DNA of 9,102 nt from a bacterium (GTDB taxonomy: Bacteria > Ratteibacteria > UBA8468). The translations under genes were made by a program, and so were the position numbers. Below the pieces are notes generated by a model that was not told the origin of the DNA, did no database searches, and saw only the letters and a program-made list of their open reading frames with translations. Where the stretch lies: contig DAOVNU010000017.1 of NCBI GenBank assembly GCA_030630065.1, positions 1 through 9,102 on the forward strand, in the 5' to 3' direction. This document shows, piece by piece, positions 1-6,480 of this stretch; position 1 is the first letter of the stretch, and each line of letters starts with the position of its first letter.

Positions 1-2023
<2,023 letters not shown>

Positions 2024-2035
2024 ATAAATGAAAGA

Positions 2036-2048
2036 TTGTCAAAGAACA
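2036..2048 (-). promoter_or_regulatory. boxA-like rRNA antitermination site
   Basis: The reverse strand reads TGTTCTTTGACAA, which agrees at 11 of 13 positions with the E. coli rrn boxA TGCTCTTTAACAA. It lies 12 nt before the 23S 5' end. boxA in nascent RNA binds the NusB/NusE complex and lets polymerase resist Rho across untranslated rRNA. Such a site is expected ahead of a 23S gene, and its presence here fits a self-contained 23S transcription unit. The internal TTGACA is not followed by a usable -10 box. Confidence 0.7.
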
Positions 2049-2066
2049 ATTAATAACAGCAGTGTC

Positions 2067-2091
2067 ATTCCCGCAATGCGTAAGCGGGAAT
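2067..2091. repeat. Palindrome ATTCCCGC / GCGGGAAT in the 23S leader
   Basis: A perfect 8-bp inverted repeat (2067-2074 with 2084-2091) encloses a 9-nt loop. It resembles the short extragenic palindromes of the GTCATTCCCGC...GCGGGAATCC type that are scattered through many bacterial genomes. There is no T-run on either side, so it is not an intrinsic terminator. It lies between the predicted 23S start site and boxA, so it should be transcribed and could fold in the pre-rRNA leader. Only one copy is in the window, so its repeat status is inferred. Confidence 0.6.
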
Positions 2092-2106
2092 CCATACTTT
2101 AATTCT

Positions 2107-2135
2107 ATTCTACCTTAATTTTTAATAGATGTCAA
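2107..2135 (-). promoter_or_regulatory. Dedicated sigma70-type promoter of the 23S rRNA gene
   Basis: The reverse strand has a perfect -35 TTGACA (2130-2135), a 17-bp spacer and -10 TAGAAT (2107-2112, 5 of 6 to consensus). The predicted start is near 2100, giving a leader of about 77 nt before the 23S 5' end. The -35 begins 5 bp past the stop codon of the upstream gene. The spacing and near-consensus boxes suit a strong stable-RNA promoter. Confidence 0.8.
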
Positions 2136-2139
2136 ATGC

Positions 2140-2802
2140 TTAAAGTTTGTTTTTCTTCTCTTCGTACTTTTTCTTCATCTGCGCATACTCTTTGGAACGT
2201 TCCGGAAGAAGATAAAGGTCATTTGTAAGAGTATATATTTCTTCCGCCTTCTTTAAACAGTTTGCATTTTCGGACTGGAGATTCTCCTTTATTTCCCCAA
2301 TGCTTGTAATTTTCCCCTTTTGAATTCCTGCGACAAGGTTAGTTAAGAAAATAATTCTCTTGTCTTTTCCGCGCAATTTTTTACTTAAGGCCAGGACCTG
2401 CATTCCGCTTTTGTAAGCGGACTCAATATTTGACAGGAGAAAATTAGAGAGGGTGATTAGATAAAGACCCCTTAATTTTAACTCAGGGTTTTTGGTCGTC
2501 CTGACAATTTTCTCGAAAGCGGCAATTGCCTGTTCATAGGTATCTTCTCCCTTATCCTGGGCATTTGCCTTTAGAAATATTTTGTAGGCATCCACATACT
2601 CCTGGGTTACACCGGGAACGTCAGAAAAATCTTTGATTGTTAGGGCATCCGGGTCAACCTTTTCTGTGGCGGCAATGATGTCGGTTACTCCTACCAGTTT
2701 CATTGCTGCGGTCTTCACCAGTCGTTCCTTGTTGGCCCACAATAAAAGATTAACGGCAATCCCAATTCCTACAATCCACAAAAAAATTCTTTTCTTTCTC
2801 AT
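2140..2802 (-). CDS. Membrane-anchored helical hypothetical protein
   Basis: I do not recognise this 220-residue protein. Its N-terminus is basic (MRKKR) followed by one hydrophobic segment at about residues 7-23 (FLWIVGIGIAVNLLLWA) with no clear signal-peptidase site. It therefore looks like a single-pass membrane anchor with the rest outside the membrane. Residues 75-150 look like paired amphipathic helices (for example YEQAIAAFEKIV, then LYLITLSNFLLSN), suggestive of tetratricopeptide-like repeats. The C-terminus is highly charged, Lys/Glu-rich and possibly coiled. I chose the start at 2802 because AGGAGG lies 4 nt ahead of it. An alternative ATG at 2847 adds 15 residues and overlaps the dppA stop as ATGA, but has no clear ribosome site. 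The gene probably shares the dppA transcript; its stop is followed almost at once by the 23S promoter. Confidence 0.75.
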   Translation of the reverse strand: MRKKRIFLWIVGIGIAVNLLLWANKERLVKTAAMKLVGVTDIIAATEKVDPDALTIKDFSDVPGVTQEYVDAYKIFLKANAQDKGEDTYEQAIAAFEKIVRTTKNPELKLRGLYLITLSNFLLSNIESAYKSGMQVLALSKKLRGKDKRIIFLTNLVAGIQKGKITSIGEIKENLQSENANCLKKAEEIYTLTNDLYLLPERSKEYAQMKKKYEEKKNKL

Positions 2803-2806
2803 ACCC

Positions 2807-2812
2807 CCTCCT
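2807..2812 (-). promoter_or_regulatory. Strong ribosome binding site deciding the start at 2802
   Basis: AGGAGG on the reverse strand, extended by a run of G (GAAGGAGGGGGTATG), sits 4 nt before the ATG at 2800-2802. The competing upstream ATG at 2847 is preceded by CCACTTGACAT, with no comparable site. Confidence 0.65.
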
Positions 2813-2843
2813 TCTTTCACACTAAAATTTACTCTCTTTTCAG

Positions 2844-3665
2844 TCATATGTCAAGTGGACAATCATCTAATTCTTGTGAACCGTATTTGTTCCAGGGCAT
2901 CTTATTCAGTGCTTTCAGGACTGTCTGGAAAAAATCTTCTCCTTTAACATCTTCTTTGAGAAGTTTCTTAGACGGATCTCTATCGCTAACATTTATACTA
3001 TATGGTCCAGGGATTTTAAAAGGTTTAATTTTATTACGCCTGGCTATTGCCTTCTTTACTTCATTATATATTATCTCCTGTGCCCTTTGCGGATGCAGAC
3101 TCCTGGCATTATAGGGGCCAAAAGCAAACTTGACCATTCCCGTTTCCACCTCAGGAATTTTCTCCTTTATCTCTTTGCAGATTTCCTGGTCACCACTAAC
3201 AAAGACAAATGGCACATCAAAATATCCAGCTAAAGCGGCACACATCGATGTTTCACTTAACAGATATTCATCATTGTTAATGTGCCAGAGGGAATGCGGG
3301 AGATTAGCATTTTTTGTGCCTGCCATAGCGTGTTGACCAATAGCTATTACGGCATCAGAACTTCCATCAAGGGAGGGAAGCCAGCATGGGGCTCTTCCCC
3401 CTCGACCATGAATAATCTCAGCTATCGGGTCAAGCTCTTCAAAAATAATGTTGTATCCCGACCCATGAGAATCATTGACATAGATAATCTTTGCTTCAGA
3501 ATCTTTAGCTGCTCTCACGGCTGCATTCACCTCCCCTGTAAGTAATTTCCTCATTCTCTGACAGTGATAATAGTTGGCTATGGACTGGCTTTTTCGATCT
3601 TCAAAAGAGACAACTCCGGCTACCCCCTCTATGTCAGTGTGAATATAAATCTTCAGTTTTTTCAT
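2844..3665 (-). CDS. dppA: D-aminopeptidase, DppA family (peptidase M55)
   Basis: A 273-residue cytoplasmic zinc peptidase, close to the usual M55 length, expected to remove N-terminal D-amino acids from short peptides such as D-Ala-D-Ala. Compared with B. subtilis DppA, the metal ligands are visible as Asp11 and Glu13 (HTDIEG), His67 (VNDSHG), His112 (GQHAMAG) and Glu138 (LSETS). His124 (NLPHS) matches the proposed nucleophile. The MKKLKIYIHTDIEGVAG N-terminus fixes the start, although there is no good Shine-Dalgarno sequence before it. It lies 63 nt downstream of tRNA-Ala(UGC) in the same direction and may be expressed by read-through. In B. subtilis dppA heads a dipeptide transporter operon; here no transporter is adjacent, which suggests peptidoglycan peptide recycling or scavenging (inference). 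The substrate is not determined by the sequence. Confidence 0.93.
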   Translation of the reverse strand: MKKLKIYIHTDIEGVAGVVSFEDRKSQSIANYYHCQRMRKLLTGEVNAAVRAAKDSEAKIIYVNDSHGSGYNIIFEELDPIAEIIHGRGGRAPCWLPSLDGSSDAVIAIGQHAMAGTKNANLPHSLWHINNDEYLLSETSMCAALAGYFDVPFVFVSGDQEICKEIKEKIPEVETGMVKFAFGPYNARSLHPQRAQEIIYNEVKKAIARRNKIKPFKIPGPYSINVSDRDPSKKLLKEDVKGEDFFQTVLKALNKMPWNKYGSQELDDCPLDI

Positions 3666-3696
3666 TTATGATAGTTCAATATTGGTTTCAATATTT

Positions 3697-3719
3697 TTTT
3701 CTGTACAGAGCACAGAAAA
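3697..3719. other. Inverted repeat between tRNA-Ala and dppA
   Basis: TTTTCTGT (3697-3704) pairs perfectly with ACAGAAAA (3712-3719) around a 7-nt loop, with further A/T pairing possible outside it. On the transcribed (minus) strand it is followed by an A-run and not a T-run, so it is not a standard terminator. It may mark the processing end of the tRNA precursor or act as a leader structure for dppA; the role is unknown. Confidence 0.4.
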
Positions 3720-3728
3720 TATTACTCG

Positions 3729-3801
3729 TGGAGATAGAGAGAATTGAACTCTCAACCTCCGCAGTGCAAGTGCGGCGCTCTCCCAATTGAGCTATATCCC
3801 C
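3729..3801 (-). tRNA. tRNA-Ala (anticodon UGC)
   Basis: A canonical 73-nt cloverleaf. The acceptor stem GGGGATA pairs with TATCTCC and contains the G3-U70 wobble that alanyl-tRNA synthetase recognises. The D arm is GCTC/GAGC, the anticodon stem CCGCA/TGCGG holds the loop CTTGCAC with anticodon TGC, the variable region is AGGTT, and the T arm is GAGAG TTCAATT CTCTC. The discriminator is A. The next bases are CGA, so the CCA tail is not encoded and must be added by tRNA nucleotidyltransferase. It reads GCN codons, mainly GCA/GCG/GCU. This isoacceptor is the one usually found with tRNA-Ile in 16S-23S spacers, yet here it heads a unit containing two protein genes before the 23S. Confidence 0.97.
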
Positions 3802-3812
3802 TTATTCTGTCA

Positions 3813-3841
3813 ATTATATTGCAATTGTTTTCTCGCGTCAA
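3813..3841 (-). promoter_or_regulatory. Promoter of the tRNA-Ala(UGC) / dppA unit
   Basis: The reverse strand reads TTGACG (3836-3841), a 17-bp spacer and TATAAT (3813-3818). The predicted start is near 3806, only about 5 nt ahead of the mature tRNA 5' end. It stands back to back with the plus-strand promoter at 3849-3877, with 7 bp between the two -35 boxes. Confidence 0.8.
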
Positions 3842-3848
3842 ATCTTTC

Positions 3849-3877
3849 TTGATAAATAAATCCAATCAGGATATAAT
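3849..3877 (+). promoter_or_regulatory. Promoter of the YHS protein / LOG-family operon
   Basis: TTGATA (3849-3854, 5 of 6), a 17-bp spacer and a perfect TATAAT (3872-3877). The predicted start near 3884 leaves a 5' leader of about 17 nt, which contains AAGGAG at 3891-3896, the ribosome site of the first gene. Confidence 0.82.
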
Positions 3878-3900
3878 GTCAAAATTAAGAAAGGAGAACT

Positions 3901-4062
3901 ATGGTTAAAAAAATTAAGGATGTCGTCTGTAGAAAAAAGATTGCGGAGAAGGAGGCAAAAGAGAAAACGGAGCATAATAAAATTACCTATTGTTTCTGCA
4001 GTAAAGGATGCAAGGAGAAATTTCTCAAGGAGCCCGAGAAGTATCTCAAATTAAAGGGATAA
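3901..4062 (+). CDS. Small YHS-domain metal-binding protein
   Basis: A 53-residue protein made up of little more than a YHS-type (TRASH-like) domain. It has the pattern DVVCRKKI near residue 10, then ITYCFCSKGCKEKFLKEPEKYL at residues 28-49, shown here only as the family signature. YHS proteins typically read DPVCGM...YYFCSEGCKEKF..DPEKYL. Cysteines 10, 31, 33 and 37 are the likely metal ligands; the extra Cys31 in YCFC is slightly unusual, and the usual DPVCGM is degenerate (DVVCRK). AAGGAG lies 4 nt before the ATG. The stop is 3 nt before the next gene, so the two are surely co-transcribed and probably translationally coupled. A role in soft-metal binding or delivery is inferred from the family; the partner is unknown. 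Confidence 0.88.
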   Translation: MVKKIKDVVCRKKIAEKEAKEKTEHNKITYCFCSKGCKEKFLKEPEKYLKLKG

Positions 4063-4065
4063 AAA

Positions 4066-4704
4066 ATGAATAATAAAGATGATTTTAGAGGAGGGGATAC
4101 CTGGAGGGTTTTCAGAATTATGGCTGAATTTGTGGAGGGGTTCGAAACTCTTTCCCGGTTAGGTCCGGCTGTTGCTGTCTTTGGTTCTGCCCGCACAAAA
4201 AAGGATAATGAATTTTACCAAAAGGCAGAAAGGTTAGGATCTCTTCTGGTTAAAGAAAATTATGCGGTCGTTACCGGGGCTGGTCCCGGCATTATGGAGG
4301 CGGCAAACAAGGGGGCAACGGAGGCAGGAGGAAAGTCGGTTGGACTAAACATCGAACTTCCCCACGAGCAGAAACCAAACCCTTATGCTAAAACCTTAAT
4401 TTCTTTTCATTATTTTTTCTGCCGGAAGGTGATGTTTGTAAAGTATGCTCAGGCATTCTTTATTTTTCCCGGGGGCTTCGGGACTCTGGACGAATTTTTT
4501 GAATCGACCGGACTTATTCAAACCCGGAGAATTGGTAAATTTCCGGTGATTTTAATCGGGAGAAAATACTGGGGGAAATTACTAAGATGGTTCAGAAGTT
4601 CATTGGTCTCCAATGGCTACATTAGCGATAAAGATATGAATCTTTTCCATATTGTGGAGGAGCCGGAGGAAGCAATAGATGTTCTCAAAAAGTTCTATCA
4701 ATAG
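4066..4704 (+). CDS. LOG-family Rossmann-fold nucleotide phosphoribohydrolase
   Basis: A 212-residue cytosolic protein of the LOG (lonely guy, TIGR00730-like) family. Studied members hydrolyse nucleoside 5'-monophosphates, including cytokinin nucleotides, to a free base and ribose 5-phosphate. The nucleotide-binding strand and loop are at AVFGSAR (37-43), with VVTGAGPGIMEAANKGA at 68-84. The family signature is visible: Arg120-Lys121 in FFCRKVMF, and PGGFGTLDE at 135-143 with the catalytic Glu143. NIELPHEQKPNPY (95-107) is typical of the bacterial subgroup. The ATG is 3 nt after the YHS gene stop and has AAGGGA upstream. In bacteria without plant hosts the real substrate is usually unknown; nucleotide salvage or damage clearance is plausible (inference). 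It converges on the 4719-5240 gene with a 14-bp gap. Confidence 0.93.
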   Translation: MNNKDDFRGGDTWRVFRIMAEFVEGFETLSRLGPAVAVFGSARTKKDNEFYQKAERLGSLLVKENYAVVTGAGPGIMEAANKGATEAGGKSVGLNIELPHEQKPNPYAKTLISFHYFFCRKVMFVKYAQAFFIFPGGFGTLDEFFESTGLIQTRRIGKFPVILIGRKYWGKLLRWFRSSLVSNGYISDKDMNLFHIVEEPEEAIDVLKKFYQ

Positions 4705-4718
4705 GAGGCGAGGAAGTT

Positions 4719-5240
4719 CTACTCCTCAAACCATCCTCTTTCCTGTAATTCGTTGAGGTTGTCCGGGAAAGATTTTACAATTATTTCCAGAACGCATTTC
4801 ATTAAAGAAACAGTCCACATCTCGGGAATACCCTTGATAATTGTGGCGCGCCCTTTTTCCTTCCTATCAATCTCTTTGTTAATTTTATCAAGGATTGAAT
4901 TCATGTGTCCTGAAATAAGATTGACCTTTTTCGTTTTGTTCTTATAGGTATATTCCAATGCACGCAAACCATACTTCTGAACTAACATTTTGAGATAATC
5001 AAACTGCTTCTCGTCAAAACCCTCAAACTGCTTTTTGGCAAAAGAAGAAAAAGGGTTAATAACCAGAGGTTTTTCCACGATAACCTTTCCCTCCCTTACT
5101 TCAATGAGGGTATCCTTGATTAATTCAGTGGTGAGATAATAGTCAACGTTCGTAGGAGAGAAAGTATACAGATTTTGTCTCACAGGCCTCAAAACTTTGG
5201 TCTTTTTTAATGCTTCTTCAAACTCTCGGTATTTATCCAT
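4719..5240 (-). CDS. Hypothetical soluble protein following tRNA-Ala(CGC)
   Basis: I do not recognise this 173-residue protein. It is mostly charged, with no signal peptide or membrane segment. Two aromatic-rich stretches stand out: LYTFSPTNVDYYLTTEL near residues 23-39, and VIVEKPLVINPFSSFAKKQF near 54-73. The middle is a predicted helical, lysine-rich region (about 75-130), and the C-terminal part ends NELQERGWFEE. No catalytic motif is visible. I placed the start at 5240 because the longer frame, reaching 5306, would be translated from the tRNA. The ribosome site is weak (AAGAG). The ATG is only 9 bp from the tRNA 3' end, so tRNA maturation should release the mRNA and may influence its expression (inference). 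It ends convergently to the LOG-family gene. Confidence 0.75.
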   Translation of the reverse strand: MDKYREFEEALKKTKVLRPVRQNLYTFSPTNVDYYLTTELIKDTLIEVREGKVIVEKPLVINPFSSFAKKQFEGFDEKQFDYLKMLVQKYGLRALEYTYKNKTKKVNLISGHMNSILDKINKEIDRKEKGRATIIKGIPEMWTVSLMKCVLEIIVKSFPDNLNELQERGWFEE

Positions 5241-5249
5241 ACTCTTATG

Positions 5250-5320
5250 TGGAGCGGGAGGGAGTTGAACCCTCATCTCTGGAGTGCGATTCCAGTATTC
5301 TCCCATTGAACTACTGCCCC
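5250..5320 (-). tRNA. tRNA-Ala (anticodon CGC), with a glycine-tRNA-like body
   Basis: A 71-nt cloverleaf. The acceptor GGGGCAG pairs with CCGCTCC, with G3-U70 and one A6-C67 mismatch. The D arm is GTTC AATGGGA GAAT, the anticodon stem CTGGA/TCCAG holds loop ATCGCAC (anticodon CGC), the variable region is only 4 nt (AGAT), and the T arm is GAGGG TTCAACT CCCTC. The discriminator is A. The following bases are CAT, so CCA is not encoded. Anticodon, G3-U70 and A73 all indicate alanine (codon GCG). The TAGTTCAATGG D region and 4-nt variable loop are typical of bacterial tRNA-Gly, so this may be a remoulded gene or a divergent tRNA. The amino acid call is moderately secure. Confidence 0.88.
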
Positions 5321-5327
5321 TTTCAGC

Positions 5328-5347
5328 GGGCTTGATAAATCAAGCCC
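5328..5347. repeat. Palindrome GGGCTTGA / TCAAGCCC in the tRNA leader
   Basis: A perfect 8-bp inverted repeat with a 4-nt loop (TAAA on the plus strand), ending 7 bp upstream of the mature tRNA 5' end. The flanks (GTAGGGGCTTGA...TCAAGCCCGC on the minus strand) look like the dispersed GTAGGGGC...GCCCGC palindromes common in intergenic regions of some bacteria. It falls inside the predicted tRNA 5' leader and has no T-run following it. Other copies are not in the window. Confidence 0.6.
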
Positions 5348-5363
5348 CTACATTTATGCAATG

Positions 5364-5392
5364 ATTATACCAGAATTAAGGGGGAAGGGCAA
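5364..5392 (-). promoter_or_regulatory. Promoter of the tRNA-Ala(CGC) unit
   Basis: The reverse strand reads TTGCCC (5387-5392, 4 of 6), a 17-bp spacer ending in TGG, and a perfect TATAAT (5364-5369). The TGn before the -10 makes it an extended -10 promoter. The predicted start near 5357 gives a leader of about 37 nt that contains the palindrome at 5328-5347. Confidence 0.7.
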
Positions 5393-5394
5393 AC

Positions 5395-5423
5395 TTGCGA
5401 TTGCTGATTTCTTATGTTATAAT
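5395..5423 (+). promoter_or_regulatory. Promoter of the dehydrogenase operon
   Basis: TTGCGA (5395-5400, 4 of 6), a 17-bp spacer and a perfect TATAAT (5418-5423). The predicted start is near 5430, leaving only about 11 nt before the ATG at 5441. No Shine-Dalgarno sequence fits in that leader (CAAAAAATTT). Its -35 box is 2 bp from the -35 box of the opposing tRNA promoter. Confidence 0.7.
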
Positions 5424-5440
5424 TATTTCTCAAAAAATTT

Positions 5441-6478
5441 ATGAAAGCGGCAGTTTTAGAGAAAAAAGAAATATTACAAATAAAGGAAATTCCAAACCCC
5501 ACCCCGCAGGAAGGGGAAATCGTTATTGAGGTAAAGTCCTGCGCTATCTGCGGGACGGACGTTAAGGTTTTTCATCACGGACACAAACACATTCGTTTTC
5601 CCCGGGTAACCGGACACGAAGTAAGCGGCGTGATTGTTGCTCTGGGTAAAAATGTAACCGGATATAAAGAGGGAGGAAGAGTAGCGGTTGCTCCAGCCAT
5701 TCCCTGCGGAAAATGTTATTATTGTCGCCGCGGAATAGAGGCAATGTGTGACAACCTCACCGCAATCGGCTACCACTACGATGGAGGATTCGCCCAATTG
5801 ATGCGGGTTCCCGTTGATGCGGTCAACAATGGTTGCGTCAATTCCATTCCCGAAAATCTTTCCTTCGAAGAGGCATCTCTTGCCGAGCCCCTTGCCTGCG
5901 TAATTAATGGTCAGGAATTATCAAAAATAAAATTTGGGGATGTAGTCGTAGTGATTGGAGCGGGACCAATTGGTTGTTTTCACGTCGAACTGGCAAGAAT
6001 AAAAGGGGCAAGAAAGGTAATTTTAACCGAGATTTCTTCCGAACGTCTGAATAAAGCAAAATTTACCGATACTGACGTTTATCTCAATTCTGCCGAGGAG
6101 AATTTGCAAAAAAGGGTCTTTGAGGAAACGGAAGGCAGGGGAGCGGACAAAGTAATTGTTGCCGTCGGCTCCGCTAAAGCGCAGGAAGATTCCTTGAAAA
6201 TTATTGCTAAACGTGGAATAATTAACTTTTTTGGCGGATTACCTAAAGATAAACCTACCATCAATTTTGACAGTAACGTTCTTCATTACGGAGAAAGTTA
6301 CGCCGTAGGAACGCACGGCTCTGCACCAAGACATAATCAACTCGCCCTGGAAATTTTGGCCAACAAAAAGATTGACGCCGAAAATTACATCACCGAAAAA
6401 TTTCCTTTGACAGAAATTGAAAAGGGCTTAAAGATGGCGGAAGAAAAAAAGGGTTTGAAAATAATCATTCAGCCATAA
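5441..6478 (+). CDS. Zinc-dependent medium-chain alcohol/polyol dehydrogenase
   Basis: A 345-residue cytosolic NAD-dependent dehydrogenase of the threonine/sorbitol dehydrogenase group. The catalytic zinc site is visible as Cys37 (CAICGTD), His59-Glu60 (TGHE, within the GHE signature) and Glu149 (LAEPLAC). The structural zinc has the full set of cysteines: 89, 92, 95 and 103. The Rossmann motif is GAGPIG at 173-178, with Glu197 (LTEIS) ending the second strand, which favours NAD over NADP. The length is normal. It heads an operon with a thiamine-diphosphate dehydrogenase complex 2 nt downstream, which suggests that it produces or removes a 2-oxo or hydroxyketone substrate. Butanediol to acetoin is one option; threonine or a polyol is another. 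The start has no ribosome site and the leader is very short, so initiation may be leaderless-like. Confidence 0.93.
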   Translation: MKAAVLEKKEILQIKEIPNPTPQEGEIVIEVKSCAICGTDVKVFHHGHKHIRFPRVTGHEVSGVIVALGKNVTGYKEGGRVAVAPAIPCGKCYYCRRGIEAMCDNLTAIGYHYDGGFAQLMRVPVDAVNNGCVNSIPENLSFEEASLAEPLACVINGQELSKIKFGDVVVVIGAGPIGCFHVELARIKGARKVILTEISSERLNKAKFTDTDVYLNSAEENLQKRVFEETEGRGADKVIVAVGSAKAQEDSLKIIAKRGIINFFGGLPKDKPTINFDSNVLHYGESYAVGTHGSAPRHNQLALEILANKKIDAENYITEKFPLTEIEKGLKMAEEKKGLKIIIQP

Positions 6479-6480
6479 AA

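Noticed and set aside
2034..2040. TTGACA just before the 23S 5' end as a -35 box
   Set aside because: A -10 at the right distance would fall inside the mature rRNA and none is present; the sequence is better explained as part of boxA.
2067..2091. Hairpin as an intrinsic terminator of the 2140-2802 gene
   Set aside because: No T-run follows it on either strand, and it lies downstream of the 23S promoter, where termination would block 23S.
2633..3545. Plus-strand open frames opposite dppA and the 2140-2802 gene
   Set aside because: They are antisense shadows with no ribosome site or recognisable domain; the minus-strand frame has clear M55 catalytic residues.
4700..4735. Bidirectional terminator between the convergent LOG-family and 4719-5240 genes
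   Set aside because: Only a 5-bp GAGGA/TCCTC stem without a T-run on either strand; too weak to call.
5241..5306. N-terminal extension of the 4719-5240 gene
   Set aside because: The extra 22 residues would be translated from the tRNA-Ala(CGC) sequence; the ATG at 5240 just after the tRNA is the sensible start.
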